In this document: in pieces, positions 33,717-43,064 of the stretch
Layout: every line of letters begins with the position of its first letter
Numbering within the stretch: position 1 is the first letter of the stretch
Assembly: GCF_004127215.1 (NCBI RefSeq)
Contig: NZ_QEWJ01000011.1
Location: 1-64,000, forward strand
Length of the DNA: 64,000 bases
Source: Streptococcus oralis
GTDB taxonomy: Bacteria > Bacillota > Bacilli > Lactobacillales > Streptococcaceae
Direction of reading: 5' to 3'
Notes under the pieces: model-generated
What the model saw: the letters and a program-made list of their open reading frames with translations, nothing else
Told to the model about the DNA's origin: nothing
Database searches by the model: none
Program-made: the position numbers and the translations under genes

Positions 33717-36008
33717 ATGAATGCATTATTGAATGGAATGAATGACCGTCAGGCTGAGGCGGTGCAAACGACAGAAGGCCCCTTATTGATTATGGCGGGG
33801 GCTGGTTCTGGAAAGACCCGAGTTTTAACCCACCGTATCGCTTATTTGATTGATGAAAAGATGGTCAATCCTTGGAATATCTTGGCCATTACCTTTACAA
33901 ATAAGGCGGCACGTGAGATGAAAGAGCGTGCTTATGGTCTTAATCCAGCTACTCAGGACTGTCTGATTGCGACCTTCCACTCCATGTGTGTTCGTATTCT
34001 GCGTCGTGATGCGGATCATATCGGCTACAATCGTAATTTCACCATTGTAGATCCTGGTGAACAACGTACCCTTATGAAACGAATCCTAAAGCAGTTAAAC
34101 TTGGATCCGAAAAAATGGAATGAACGAACAATCTTGGGTTCCATTTCCAATGCTAAGAATGACTTGATTGATGATGTGGCTTATGTTGCTCAAGCCGGCG
34201 ATATGTACACGCAAATCGTGGCTCAGTGTTATACAGCCTATCAAAAAGAGCTTCGTCAGTCTGAGTCCGTTGACTTTGACGACTTAATCATGTTGACCCT
34301 GCGTCTTTTCGATCAAAATCCTGATGTTCTGACCTACTACCAGCAAAAGTTCCAATACATCCACGTTGATGAGTACCAAGATACCAACCATGCCCAGTAC
34401 CAACTGGTCAAACTCTTAGCTTCCCGTTTTAAAAATATTTGTGTGGTTGGGGATGCGGACCAGTCTATCTACGGTTGGCGTGGTGCGGATATGCAGAATA
34501 TCTTGGATTTTGAGAAAGACTATCCCCAAGCCAAGGTTGTTTTGTTGGAAGAAAATTACCGTTCAACCAAAACCATTCTCCAAGCGGCCAATGATGTTAT
34601 TAAAAATAATAAAAATCGTCGTCCTAAGAATCTCTGGACCCAGAATGCTGATGGGGAACAAATCGTCTACTACAGAGCTAATGATGAACAAGATGAGGCT
34701 GTTTTTGTAGCCAAAACCATTGATGAACTTGGTCGCAGTCAAAACTTCCTTCACAAAGACTTTGCAGTTCTCTACCGTACCAACGCTCAATCACGTACCA
34801 TTGAGGAGGCCCTCCTCAAGTCCAATATTCCTTATACCATGGTTGGAGGGACCAAGTTCTACAGCCGTAAGGAAATCCGTGATATTATTGCCTACCTCAA
34901 CCTCATTGCTAATCTGAGTGACAATATCAGTTTTGAGCGTATTATCAATGAGCCTAAACGTGGAATTGGGCCAGGCACTGTTGAGAAAATTCGCGACTTT
35001 GCTAACCTGCAGGACATGTCCATGCTAGACGCTTCAGCCAATATCATGCTGTCTGGCATCAAAGGAAAAGCAGCTCAATCTATCTGGAACTTTGCCAATA
35101 TGATACTGGATTTACGAGAGCAACTGGATCAATTAACCATTACAGAGTTGGTTGAAGCGGTTCTGGAAAAAACAGGTTATGTCCATATTCTTAATGCCCA
35201 AGCAACCTTGGAAAGCAAGGCTCGGGTTGAGAATATCGAAGAGTTCCTATCTGTTACTAAGAATTTTGATGACAATCCTGATAGTCAAGAAGAGGAAACA
35301 GGTTTAGATAAACTCAGTCGTTTCTTGAATGACCTAGCCTTAATTGCCGATACAGATTCTGGCAGTCAGGAAACATCGGAAGTGACCTTGATGACCTTGC
35401 ATGCAGCTAAAGGTCTGGAATTTCCAGTTGTCTTTATCATCGGGATGGAGGAAAATGTCTTTCCACTTAGTCGAGCAGCTGAGGATCCTGATGAGCTGGA
35501 AGAAGAACGTCGTTTGGCCTATGTAGGTATCACGCGCGCTGAAAAGATCCTCTATCTGACCAATGCCAACTCTCGCTTGCTTTTCGGTCGTACTAGCTAC
35601 AACCGCCCAACACGTTTCATCAATGAAATTAGCTCTGACTTGCTTGAATATCAAGGCTTGGCTCGTCCAGCTAATACCAGTTTCAAGGCTTCTTATAGCA
35701 ATGGTGGAATTGCCTTCGGTCAAGGAATGAGTTTGGCTCAGGCGCTTCAGGACCGTAAACGCAAGGCTGCACCAAGCTCTATCCAGTCAAGTGGTCTCCC
35801 ATTTGGTCAATTTGCAGCAGGCGCAAAATCAGCGTCTAGCGAGACAAATTGGTCCATTGGTGATATTGCCCTTCACAAGAAATGGGGAGAAGGCACTGTT
35901 CTGGAAGTGTCAGGTAGCGGTGCTACTCAGGAACTAAAAATCAATTTCCCAGAAGTGGGGTTGAAAAAACTCTTAGCTAGCGTAGCCCCAATTGAGAAAA
36001 AAATCTAA
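33717..36008 (+). CDS. pcrA: DNA helicase PcrA (UvrD family)
   Basis: Essential 3'-5' SF1A helicase for repair, plasmid replication and removal of recombination intermediates. 763 residues. It has motif I AGAGSGKTRVLTHR (about 30-43), motif II VDEYQDTNHAQ (about 222-232), motif III GDADQSIYGWRGAD, motif IV EENYRS, motif V TLHAAKGLEFPVVF and motif VI VGITRAEKILYL. The C-terminal tail with its tudor-like domain (DIALHKKWGEGTVLEV) that contacts RNA polymerase is intact. GGAAG precedes the ATG. Its transcript runs into the hairpin before radC. Confidence 0.96.
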   Translation: MNALLNGMNDRQAEAVQTTEGPLLIMAGAGSGKTRVLTHRIAYLIDEKMVNPWNILAITFTNKAAREMKERAYGLNPATQDCLIATFHSMCVRILRRDADHIGYNRNFTIVDPGEQRTLMKRILKQLNLDPKKWNERTILGSISNAKNDLIDDVAYVAQAGDMYTQIVAQCYTAYQKELRQSESVDFDDLIMLTLRLFDQNPDVLTYYQQKFQYIHVDEYQDTNHAQYQLVKLLASRFKNICVVGDADQSIYGWRGADMQNILDFEKDYPQAKVVLLEENYRSTKTILQAANDVIKNNKNRRPKNLWTQNADGEQIVYYRANDEQDEAVFVAKTIDELGRSQNFLHKDFAVLYRTNAQSRTIEEALLKSNIPYTMVGGTKFYSRKEIRDIIAYLNLIANLSDNISFERIINEPKRGIGPGTVEKIRDFANLQDMSMLDASANIMLSGIKGKAAQSIWNFANMILDLREQLDQLTITELVEAVLEKTGYVHILNAQATLESKARVENIEEFLSVTKNFDDNPDSQEEETGLDKLSRFLNDLALIADTDSGSQETSEVTLMTLHAAKGLEFPVVFIIGMEENVFPLSRAAEDPDELEEERRLAYVGITRAEKILYLTNANSRLLFGRTSYNRPTRFINEISSDLLEYQGLARPANTSFKASYSNGGIAFGQGMSLAQALQDRKRKAAPSSIQSSGLPFGQFAAGAKSASSETNWSIGDIALHKKWGEGTVLEVSGSGATQELKINFPEVGLKKLLASVAPIEKKI

Positions 36009-36014
36009 TTATCC

Positions 36015-36050
36015 ATCCTTCTCACGAATAATAAAGTGAGGAGGATTTTT
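36015..36050 (+). terminator. hairpin with U-run that contains the radC Shine-Dalgarno
   Basis: ATCCTTCTCAC (36015-36025) pairs with GTGAGGAGGAT (36036-36046) with one G-U pair, then T5 directly before the radC ATG. The 3' arm is itself the ribosome binding site. It should terminate pcrA transcripts and block radC translation on any read-through. Confidence 0.75.
36023..36030 (+). promoter_or_regulatory. candidate ComX (SigX) cin-box of radC
   Basis: CACGAATA differs from the competence cin-box TACGAATA at one base. radC is a late competence gene in S. pneumoniae. A transcript from here would start around 36037, omit the 5' arm of the hairpin, and leave the Shine-Dalgarno free. Confidence 0.5.
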
Positions 36051-36731
36051 ATGTATAGTATTTCATTCCAAGAAGATTCACTTTTGCCTAGAGAAAGACT
36101 AGTTAAAGAAGGAGTAGAAGCCCTGAGCAATCAAGAGTTACTAGCTATATTACTCAGAACGGGAACGCGTCAGGCAAATGTTTTTGAAATTTCCCAGAAA
36201 GTCTTGAACAGTCTCACAAGTCTAACTGATTTGAAAAAAATGACCCTGCAGGAATTGCAGAGTCTGTCTGGTATTGGACTCATTAAAGCCATTGAACTAC
36301 AAGCAGTGATTGAACTGGGGCATCGCATTCACAAGCATGAAACCCTTGAGATGGAAAGTATTCTCAGTAGTCAAAAGCTAGCTAAAAAAATGCAACAGGA
36401 ACTTGGTGATAAAAAACAAGAGCACCTAGTGGCACTCTATCTTAATACTCAAAATCAAATCATTCATCAACAGACCATTTTTATTGGAACTGCGACACGA
36501 AGCATTGCTGAACCACGGGAAATCCTTCACTATGCCATCAAGCATATGGCCACTTCTGTGATTCTCGTTCATAATCATCCATCAGGCGCTGTATCACCTA
36601 GCCAAAATGATGATCATGTAACCAAGTTAGTAAAGGAAGCCTGTGAACTGATGGGACTGGTATTTCTGGATCATCTGATTGTCTCGCATTCCGATTACTT
36701 TAGTTACCGTGAAAAGACGGATCTGATTTAA
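36051..36731 (+). CDS. radC: DNA repair protein RadC (JAB1/MPN domain)
   Basis: 226 residues. N-terminal helix-hairpin-helix DNA-binding region (about 17-90, [16 protein letters not shown]) and C-terminal JAMM metal-binding domain ([14 protein letters not shown], about residues 173-186). Its biochemical role is unsettled; it is induced in competence in streptococci. The start at 36051 follows GAGGAGG five bases upstream, whereas the in-frame GTG at 36036 would sit in the hairpin. The next gene is convergent and overlaps its end by four bases. Confidence 0.92.
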   Translation: MYSISFQEDSLLPRERLVKEGVEALSNQELLAILLRTGTRQANVFEISQKVLNSLTSLTDLKKMTLQELQSLSGIGLIKAIELQAVIELGHRIHKHETLEMESILSSQKLAKKMQQELGDKKQEHLVALYLNTQNQIIHQQTIFIGTATRSIAEPREILHYAIKHMATSVILVHNHPSGAVSPSQNDDHVTKLVKEACELMGLVFLDHLIVSHSDYFSYREKTDLI

Positions 36732-37417
36732 AGTTCGTTTACGACATAGTCAAACAATGTTTTATCCTTGGGGCGATTTTCAAATAGAAATTCTGGATGC
36801 CATTGAACACCAAGATAAGGGAAGCCATCTGTAGTTGTAACAGCCTCGATTATCTCATCCTTGGGATCAAAGGCCACAACCTTTAAATTTGGGGCCAAAT
36901 CCTTAATGCTCTGATGGTGGAAGGAGTTGATATGAGAGATTTCTCCGTAGATTTCTCTGAGAACAGTATCAGGTTCTGTCACCAAACGTTGGGTTGTGTA
37001 TTCGGCAGAACAATCCTGCCAATGGTCTTCGATATCTTGGTATAGAGTTCCACCCATTGCAACGTTAAAAAGCTGAGTACCACGACAAACAGAAAAAATC
37101 GGTTTTTTCTGCTTAATCGCTTCTCTGATGAGAGCTAATTCAAACTGGTCTCTTTGAAGATGGTAGTCGTCGCTGTCAATGGTTTTAGGCTCACCGTAAA
37201 ATTTTGGATCAACATTTTGCCCACCTGTTAGGATGAGTTTATCAATCATTCCTATATAGTGGCTAGCCATTTCTTGATCACCAATCGGTAGGATGATGGG
37301 AATTCCACCAGCGTTCTTGACTCCTTCAACAAAGCCTTTTGCTGCATAGCTCATCATGATGTCATCATCTGGATGAGTTTTTTCATTTCCTGTAATCCCA
37401 ATAACTGGTTTATTCAT
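36728..37417 (-). CDS. class I glutamine amidotransferase-like peptidase C26 (gamma-glutamyl-GABA hydrolase family)
   Basis: 229 residues. The catalytic triad elements are visible: nucleophile Cys in [15 protein letters not shown] (middle), and His-x-Glu in GVQWHPEF near the C-terminus. Oxyanion strand: [11 protein letters not shown]. Family members hydrolyse gamma-glutamyl amides such as gamma-glutamyl-GABA (PuuD). The substrate here is not predictable. Divided from rex by only 15 bases on the same strand, so it may be in the rex transcript. Confidence 0.85.
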   Translation of the reverse strand: MNKPVIGITGNEKTHPDDDIMMSYAAKGFVEGVKNAGGIPIILPIGDQEMASHYIGMIDKLILTGGQNVDPKFYGEPKTIDSDDYHLQRDQFELALIREAIKQKKPIFSVCRGTQLFNVAMGGTLYQDIEDHWQDCSAEYTTQRLVTEPDTVLREIYGEISHINSFHHQSIKDLAPNLKVVAFDPKDEIIEAVTTTDGFPYLGVQWHPEFLFENRPKDKTLFDYVVNEL

Positions 37418-37432
37418 AAATGCTTTCGCTTT

Positions 37433-38074
37433 CTAATCCTCTTTCCGCATAAAATAGAGGAGAGTTTGGAGTTCACTTGTCAAATCGACGTACTGAACAA
37501 CTACATCTTTTGGAAGGTGCAGGTGAACAGGAGAAAAACTGAGAATGCCTTTTACACCAGCATCAACCAAGAGGTTGGCTACTTCTTGTGATTTAACACT
37601 TGGAACAGTTAGGATAGCAGTTTTAACATCTGCGTCCTTGATCTTTTCCTTGATTTGAGATATACCATAGATGGGAATCCCGTCAGCAGTCTGAGTACCG
37701 ACTTCAGGATGGTCATCTAGGTCAAAGGCCATGATAATCTTCATCTTGTTGCGCTCATGGAAACGGTAGTGGAGAAGGGCATGCCCCATATTACCAATCC
37801 CAACCAACATAACATTGGTGATGGAGTTATCATTTAGGAGGTCAGCAAAAAAGGTCATTAGTTTTTTGACATCATAACCAAATCCGCGTCTTCCTAGTTC
37901 ACCAAAGTAAGAAAAATCACGACGCACTGTCGCAGAATCGATACCGATAGCCTCTGCAATTTGCTTAGAGTTGGCACGTTCGATTTTCTCGGCATGAAAT
38001 CTCTTGAAAATTCGATAGTAGAGAGAGAGTCTTTTTGCTGTTGCTTTTGGAATAGCAGACTGTTTAATTTTCAC
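37433..38074 (-). CDS. rex: redox-sensing transcriptional repressor Rex
   Basis: 213 residues, family length. N-terminal winged helix (about 1-80; [36 protein letters not shown]). Rossmann NAD(H)-binding domain with [10 protein letters not shown] (about 92-101) and the C-terminal domain-swapped helix. It represses fermentation and respiration genes when NADH is low and leaves DNA when NADH rises. A Rex-like operator at 38114 overlaps its own promoter, indicating autoregulation. Confidence 0.95.
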   Translation of the reverse strand: MKIKQSAIPKATAKRLSLYYRIFKRFHAEKIERANSKQIAEAIGIDSATVRRDFSYFGELGRRGFGYDVKKLMTFFADLLNDNSITNVMLVGIGNMGHALLHYRFHERNKMKIIMAFDLDDHPEVGTQTADGIPIYGISQIKEKIKDADVKTAILTVPSVKSQEVANLLVDAGVKGILSFSPVHLHLPKDVVVQYVDLTSELQTLLYFMRKED

Positions 38075-38113
38075 AAAATCACAACCTTTCTATCCTTCTA
38101 TTTTATAGAAATA

Positions 38114-38131
38114 TTGTGAAAAAATCAACAA
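38114..38131 (-). promoter_or_regulatory. candidate Rex operator over the rex promoter
   Basis: TTGTGAAAAAATCAACAA matches TTGTGAAATATTTCACAA at 14 of 18 positions. On the minus strand it overlaps the -35 of TTGATT-17-TAAAAT in front of rex. Confidence 0.5.
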
Positions 38132-38148
38132 AAATCAACGAAAACAAG

Positions 38149-38176
38149 AAAAAACTAAGAGAATTCTTAGTTTTAA
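38149..38176 (-). terminator. terminator of the prs operon
   Basis: AAAACTAAGA pairs with TCTTAGTTTT across GAAT, with a T-run on the minus strand. It starts in the stop codon of the last gene. Confidence 0.8.
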
Positions 38177-38382
38177 TCTGAAAAATTAGTTTGTGATAAA
38201 AAACGGTAGAGATCGCCAACTAATCCTTGATAAATCACTTTATCATTCAGTGTTAAGGAGCTAATTAGGAGAGTGTCGGGCAGGGTGACACAGCCTGATA
38301 GGGCTAGCATAAGCTCTTCGTAATCGGCAAATTTAAGTGTGCGTTCTACTTGATAGCTATCTTTATATGTGAGACGATACAT
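38173..38382 (-). CDS. DUF4649 family protein
   Basis: 69-residue protein of unknown function, conserved in streptococci as the last gene behind the cysteine desulfurase. It begins MYRLTYKDSYQVERTLKF, has no membrane segment, and contains a cysteine in LALSGCVTLPDTLL. Six bases after the DUF1831 stop, with AAAGATAG before the ATG. Nothing more can be said of its role. Confidence 0.75.
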   Translation of the reverse strand: MYRLTYKDSYQVERTLKFADYEELMLALSGCVTLPDTLLISSLTLNDKVIYQGLVGDLYRFLSQTNFSD

Positions 38383-38388
38383 AGCAAA

Positions 38389-38736
38389 CTATCTTTCTTC
38401 TTTTGTGAAGATTCCGCGTTCTACAAGGCTATCCATGAGGAAGTAGAATTTCTCTTGGTGGATATGGTGTTCTTCAGATTTAAAAATATTCACCAAACGA
38501 AGACCAGATTTGTCAGTGATGTTAATCTTAACACCTGTAAGCTCTTTATTGATGATAATTTTTAGTAGGAAACCTTCTCCACTGTTTGGGATTTTTTCAA
38601 GTAGACGAGTTAGTTCGTAGTTTCCGACTTTTGTTTCAGAGAAAGTATTGTCTTTCAGTGTGAACTTTTTGACAGCTGGACTAAGTGTATAGTCGTAGCG
38701 ACAGTTTTGTAGTTTAATGGTTTTTTCGAATGCCAT
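38389..38736 (-). CDS. DUF1831 family protein
   Basis: 115 residues, length typical for this Lactobacillales family (MAFEKTIKLQNCRYDYTL at the N-terminus, single domain with cysteine at 12). The ATG at 38736 is preceded by GGAG; a longer frame from a TTG at 38751 has no ribosome binding site. It lies in the prs-desulfurase operon and its start overlaps nothing (four bases after the desulfurase). Function unknown; its location suggests a link to sulfur transfer. Confidence 0.82.
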   Translation of the reverse strand: MAFEKTIKLQNCRYDYTLSPAVKKFTLKDNTFSETKVGNYELTRLLEKIPNSGEGFLLKIIINKELTGVKINITDKSGLRLVNIFKSEEHHIHQEKFYFLMDSLVERGIFTKEER

Positions 38737-38740
38737 TAGA

Positions 38741-39856
38741 TTAATCTCCAATAATATTTTTTAAAGTTTGTGCCAGTTGTTTCAGTTCTTTTTCGGTATT
38801 AAGAGGAGAAAGACTGATACGGACAGACTCTTTTAAACGATGGGAATCAGTCCCATAAAAAGCTTCGAGTACATGACTAGTCTGTACAATACCAGCAGTA
38901 CAGGCTGAACCGGTTGAGATTGAAATTCCTTCAAGGTCTAACCGAAGCAAGAGCAAATCATTTTTTTGACCAGGGAAACCGATATTGAAAACATAAGGCA
39001 GTTGATTTTGACCTTCATTAAGATAATAGTTCAAACCTTCAATCTCTTCTAGAAAAGCAGTTTTTAATCCCTCTAGTTTTTGGTAATGCTCGGCTTGATG
39101 ATCCAAGTCTTCTTTGAGAGCAGCAACCATGCCTACAATGGCAGCAAGGTTTTCTGTCCCAGCTCGTTTCTTTTGTTCTTGGTCTCCACCGTGAAGGTAA
39201 GGATCAAAGTCCATAGACGAAGCGTAAAGAAAACCAATTCCTTTTGGTCCATGGAACTTGTGAGCAGAAGCACTGAGAAAATCGATTCCTAATTCCTCAG
39301 GATGGATAGGAACTTTTCCGATAGCCTGAACAGCGTCTACATGATAAGCAGCAGAATGTTCTTTTAAAACACGTCCAATCTCAGCGATAGGTAAGAGACT
39401 ACCCGTCTCATTATTAGCATACATAGTGGAAACGAGAATGGTATCGTCACGTAAAGCTTCTTGAATCTGCCCCGCCGTAATCTCTTGATTCACTGGTTGG
39501 ATGATGGTAGCTTCAAAGCCAAAATGTTGAACCAGATAATCAATGGTTTCAAGGACAGAATGGTGTTCAATAGCTGTCGTGATGATGTGTTTTCCTCTTT
39601 CTTGATGGCGGAGACAATAGCCGATAATAGCTGTATTGTTACTTTCTGTCCCTCCAGATGTGAAAAAGATTCGTTGTGGCTTGGTTCCTAGTAAGTGAGC
39701 TAACTCCTGACGGGCTTCACGGAGTAGTTTACCAGCATGGCGACCATGACTGTGAATACTTGAAGGATTCCCATGGGTTTCTTGCATGACCTTGGTCATT
39801 TCTGCGAGAGCTACTGCTGACATTGGAGTAGTAGCAGCATTGTCCAAATAGATCAA
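38741..39856 (-). CDS. cysteine desulfurase (NifS/IscS family)
   Basis: PLP enzyme that takes sulfur from cysteine for tRNA thiolation or Fe-S assembly. 371 residues. The PLP lysine is in SASAHKFHGPKGIGF (about residues 200-210), the catalytic cysteine in STGSACTAGIV (about 321-331). It starts with TTG at 39856: AAGGTGA lies five bases upstream and the N-terminus IYLDNAATTPMS is the family's. Second gene of the prs operon. No iscU or suf gene is adjacent, so it is more likely for tRNA thiolation or NAD-related sulfur use. Confidence 0.92.
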   Translation of the reverse strand: MIYLDNAATTPMSAVALAEMTKVMQETHGNPSSIHSHGRHAGKLLREARQELAHLLGTKPQRIFFTSGGTESNNTAIIGYCLRHQERGKHIITTAIEHHSVLETIDYLVQHFGFEATIIQPVNQEITAGQIQEALRDDTILVSTMYANNETGSLLPIAEIGRVLKEHSAAYHVDAVQAIGKVPIHPEELGIDFLSASAHKFHGPKGIGFLYASSMDFDPYLHGGDQEQKKRAGTENLAAIVGMVAALKEDLDHQAEHYQKLEGLKTAFLEEIEGLNYYLNEGQNQLPYVFNIGFPGQKNDLLLLRLDLEGISISTGSACTAGIVQTSHVLEAFYGTDSHRLKESVRISLSPLNTEKELKQLAQTLKNIIGD

Positions 39857-39865
39857 AGAATCACC

Positions 39866-40825
39866 TTATTCCTTTTTATTATATGCAAAGAGTGGGCTAA
39901 CTGGTTTTCTTTCGTGGATACGGACGATGGCATCACCAATCAATTCGCTAGCGGTGATATAACATACATTTTCTGGAGTTCTTTCTTTGGTTGCTACCGA
40001 GTCAGTCACTAGGATTTCTTTAATGTTTGCGGCATCAAGAAGCTCGGCGGCACCTTCTACAAAGAGTCCGTGACTAGAGACCGCATAGATTTCAGTTGCC
40101 CCTTCACGTTCGACGATTTTTGCTGCTTCTGAAAAAGTACGTCCAGTATTTAGGATATCATCAATCAAGATGGCTTTTTTGCCTTCAACATCACCGATGA
40201 TATAGCCTTGGCTACGCTCTGAATCGTCTTGAGCATAGTCGATGATTGCGATTGGTGCATCTAAATATTCAGCTAAGCTGCGGGCACGTTTGACGCCAGA
40301 GTTTTTTGGACTAACAACAACGACATCTGATCCCAGCAACCCTTTATCGCTGTAGTGTTTAGCAAAGAGAGGAATTGTATAGAGGTTATCTACTGGAATG
40401 TCAAAGAAACCTTGAACCTGAACAGCGTGCAAATCAAGAGTCAGAACACGACTTACACCAGCCTTGACAAGCATATTGGCAACCAGTTTTGCAGTGAGGG
40501 GTTCGCGAGAAGAAGCGATACGATCCTGACGAGCATAACCAAAGTAAGGAAGGACAACATTGATACTATGAGCACTTGCACGTACACAAGCATCAACCAT
40601 GATTAACAACTCCATCAAGTGGTTGCTAACGGGGTAGCTGGTTGATTGGATGATGTAGACATCGTAACCACGGACACTCTCTTCAATGTTGACCTGGATT
40701 TCACCATCAGAAAATTGGCGAGAAGATAATTTTCCGAGAGGTATCCCAACCGTTTCTGCGATTTTTTGTGCAATTTCATGATTGGAATTAAGTGCAAAAA
40801 GTTTCATGTTGTTTCTATCTGACAT
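39866..40825 (-). CDS. prs: ribose-phosphate pyrophosphokinase
   Basis: Makes PRPP from ribose 5-phosphate and ATP for nucleotide, His, Trp and NAD synthesis. 319 residues, family length. It has the PRPP-binding loop [18 protein letters not shown] (about 218-235) and the flag-region [18 protein letters not shown] (about 132-150). GAGGAC lies about eight bases before ATG. First gene of an operon with the desulfurase, DUF1831 and DUF4649. Confidence 0.96.
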   Translation of the reverse strand: MSDRNNMKLFALNSNHEIAQKIAETVGIPLGKLSSRQFSDGEIQVNIEESVRGYDVYIIQSTSYPVSNHLMELLIMVDACVRASAHSINVVLPYFGYARQDRIASSREPLTAKLVANMLVKAGVSRVLTLDLHAVQVQGFFDIPVDNLYTIPLFAKHYSDKGLLGSDVVVVSPKNSGVKRARSLAEYLDAPIAIIDYAQDDSERSQGYIIGDVEGKKAILIDDILNTGRTFSEAAKIVEREGATEIYAVSSHGLFVEGAAELLDAANIKEILVTDSVATKERTPENVCYITASELIGDAIVRIHERKPVSPLFAYNKKE

Positions 40826-40892
40826 TGTGGACCGTCCTCTGTAAACTCTAAATATTTTGTCTTCATTATTTTACCAAAAAATGGAGATTATT

Positions 40893-41462
40893 TCAGCATT
40901 TTTTCATGCTTTTAATAAAACGAATTAATTTTGAAGGAGCTTTCTGATAAGTTATCTGATTTTCATCTAAAAATTGCTGAAAATCTCGTTTTCCTTCCTC
41001 GTGATCAGTGACTTCTAGCTCCAGTTCGTAGTCTGTATGATCAAAGTAGTGACTTTCATCTAGTGCCATTAGACCAATCGACGTTTCCATTTCGTAACGA
41101 ATAGTTGCAAGACAACCCAGAACAAACCAGTCTGGGCTTAGAATGCCAATCTTAGCAAGCTCCTCTAGAACGAGTCCTTGAGGAAGTGTTTGTTTTTCTA
41201 AGTAAGATTCAGCCTCTGGAAGATTCAGTTTCTGATTGTATTCCATATTTCCTACAGTTTGTGGCACTTTCAAGGTCAACTCCGCCCAATCTGAAAAGGT
41301 GCGAATGCGCATGGCAACCTTCTTTTCACGCAGTTGGAAATCTGGTGTGTCAATGTAGTAGTTTTTCTGAAGGACGGGTTGGATATGGGAAAACTGTTTT
41401 TTTAGATGATCATATTCCTCTTTTTTCAGAAGTGTTTTCAATTCTATTTCTAAATGTTTCAT
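40893..41462 (-). CDS. CYTH domain protein (triphosphate tunnel metalloenzyme)
   Basis: 189 residues. The ExExK motif LEIELKTLL is at residues 5-9 and the tunnel residues (charged beta strands VAMRIRTFSDWAELTLK, ELELEVTDH) are present. CYTH enzymes hydrolyse inorganic triphosphate or similar. It stands divergent to relQ in this order across streptococci, which points to a shared polyphosphate or nucleotide role. AAAAGG lies eight bases before the ATG. Confidence 0.85.
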   Translation of the reverse strand: MKHLEIELKTLLKKEEYDHLKKQFSHIQPVLQKNYYIDTPDFQLREKKVAMRIRTFSDWAELTLKVPQTVGNMEYNQKLNLPEAESYLEKQTLPQGLVLEELAKIGILSPDWFVLGCLATIRYEMETSIGLMALDESHYFDHTDYELELEVTDHEEGKRDFQQFLDENQITYQKAPSKLIRFIKSMKKC

Positions 41463-41498
41463 TTTTTCAACCTTTTCTATATCTTTGAAAGCGATTTA

Positions 41499-41507
41499 TG
41501 ATATAAT
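41499..41507 (+). promoter_or_regulatory. extended -10 promoter of the relQ-ppnK-rlu operon
   Basis: TGATATAAT. The next ATG, at 41513, is only six bases after the -10 and is in frame with relQ. Confidence 0.65.
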
Positions 41508-41590
41508 GGACAATGTATTTATTGTATACGAATGTACTGAAAAAATCAAAGATTTTCGACAGGGCAATCAAACATTACAAGGGAGAAAAT

Positions 41591-42262
41591 ATGACCATAG
41601 AATGGGAAGAATTTTTAGATCCTTACATTCAAGCTGTTGGTGAATTGAAGATTAAGCTTCGTGGAATTCGAAAACAATATCGTAAACAAAACAAGCACTC
41701 TCCGATTGAGTTTGTTACTGGACGGGTGAAGCCGATTGAAAGTATCAAAGAAAAAATGGCTCGTCGAGGAATTACTTATGCAACTCTGGAAAATGACCTG
41801 CAAGATATCGCAGGGCTGCGTGTAATGGTTCAATTTGTAGATGATGTTCAGGAAGTTGTTGCGATTTTACGCAAACGCCATGATATGAGAGTAGTACAGG
41901 AACGTGACTACATCACGCATCGGAAGGCTTCGGGTTATCGCTCCTATCATGTGGTGGTAGAGTATACAGTTGACACCATCAGTGGTGTTAAGACGATTCT
42001 GGCTGAAATTCAAATCCGGACTTTAGCCATGAATTTTTGGGCTACGATTGAGCATTCGCTCAATTATAAGTATCAGGGGGATTTCCCAGAGGAGATCAAG
42101 AAACGCTTGGAGATTACAGCTAGAATTTCCCATCAATTGGATGAAGAAATGGGTAAGATTCGAGATGACATTCAGGAAGCGCAGGCGCTCTTTGATCCTT
42201 TGAGTAGAAAACTAAACGACGGTGTAGGAAATAGTGACGATACAGATGAAGAATACAGGTAA
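41591..42262 (+). CDS. relQ: small alarmone synthetase RelQ (GTP pyrophosphokinase)
   Basis: 223 residues, the usual size for RelQ/SAS1. Synthetase domain with the substrate-binding [15 protein letters not shown] and catalytic segments [14 protein letters not shown] and the conserved [18 protein letters not shown] (compressed: [13 protein letters not shown]). It makes (p)ppGpp as tetramers on stress. The start at 41591 has AAGGGAG eight bases upstream. An in-frame ATG at 41513 would add 26 residues. Overlaps ppnK. Confidence 0.94.
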   Translation: MTIEWEEFLDPYIQAVGELKIKLRGIRKQYRKQNKHSPIEFVTGRVKPIESIKEKMARRGITYATLENDLQDIAGLRVMVQFVDDVQEVVAILRKRHDMRVVQERDYITHRKASGYRSYHVVVEYTVDTISGVKTILAEIQIRTLAMNFWATIEHSLNYKYQGDFPEEIKKRLEITARISHQLDEEMGKIRDDIQEAQALFDPLSRKLNDGVGNSDDTDEEYR

Positions 42263-43064
42263 GCGAGTTGATCTCATAGCTAATAGAAAGCCACAGAGTC
42301 AGAAGGTTTTACATAAACTGAGAGAAAAACTCAAAAAACAGCATTTTATAATTAATGATACAAATCCCGATATCGTCATTTCGATTGGCGGGGATGGGAT
42401 GCTTTTGTCTGCCTTTCATAAGTATGAGAATCAGTTAGATAAAGTTCGATTTGTTGGCGTACATACAGGACACTTGGGATTTTATACAGATTATCGCGAT
42501 TTTGAGTTGGATCAGTTGGTTACCAATCTCCAACTGGATACTGGTGCCAAGGTTTCCTATCCTGTTTTGAATGTCAAGGTGACACTTGAAAACGGAGATG
42601 TAAAAACCTTCCGTGCTCTAAATGAAGCTAGTATCCGTCGATCAGATCGCACCATGGTTGCAGATATCATTATTAATCATGTTCCGTTCGAGCGATTTCG
42701 AGGAGATGGTGTGACTGTTTCAACGCCGACTGGAAGCACTGCCTATAATAAATCCTTGGGGGGAGCTGTCTTGCATCCTACCATTGAGGCCTTGCAGTTG
42801 ACAGAAATAGCGAGTCTCAATAACCGAGTTTATCGAACACTTGGTTCGTCGATAATCGTTCCGAAGAAAGATAAAATCGAGCTTTTACCAACTCGTAATG
42901 ACTATCACACGTTATCGGTTGACAATAGTATCTATTCTTTCCGAAATATAGAAAGGATTGAGTACCAAATCGACCATCACAAGATTCACTTCGTAGCGAC
43001 TCCAAGTCACACTAGTTTCTGGAATCGTGTCAAAGATGCCTTCATCGGAGAGGTGGACGAATGA
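42246..43064 (+). CDS. ppnK: NAD kinase
   Basis: Phosphorylates NAD to NADP. 272 residues, family length from ATG 42246 ([15 protein letters not shown]); the frame can be extended to a GTG at 42234. The GGDG motif is in [15 protein letters not shown] (about 45-60) and the NE/D motif in [21 protein letters not shown] precedes it. It overlaps relQ by 17 bases and the pseudouridine synthase by four bases (ATGA). Confidence 0.94.
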   Translation: MKNTGKRVDLIANRKPQSQKVLHKLREKLKKQHFIINDTNPDIVISIGGDGMLLSAFHKYENQLDKVRFVGVHTGHLGFYTDYRDFELDQLVTNLQLDTGAKVSYPVLNVKVTLENGDVKTFRALNEASIRRSDRTMVADIIINHVPFERFRGDGVTVSTPTGSTAYNKSLGGAVLHPTIEALQLTEIASLNNRVYRTLGSSIIVPKKDKIELLPTRNDYHTLSVDNSIYSFRNIERIEYQIDHHKIHFVATPSHTSFWNRVKDAFIGEVDE

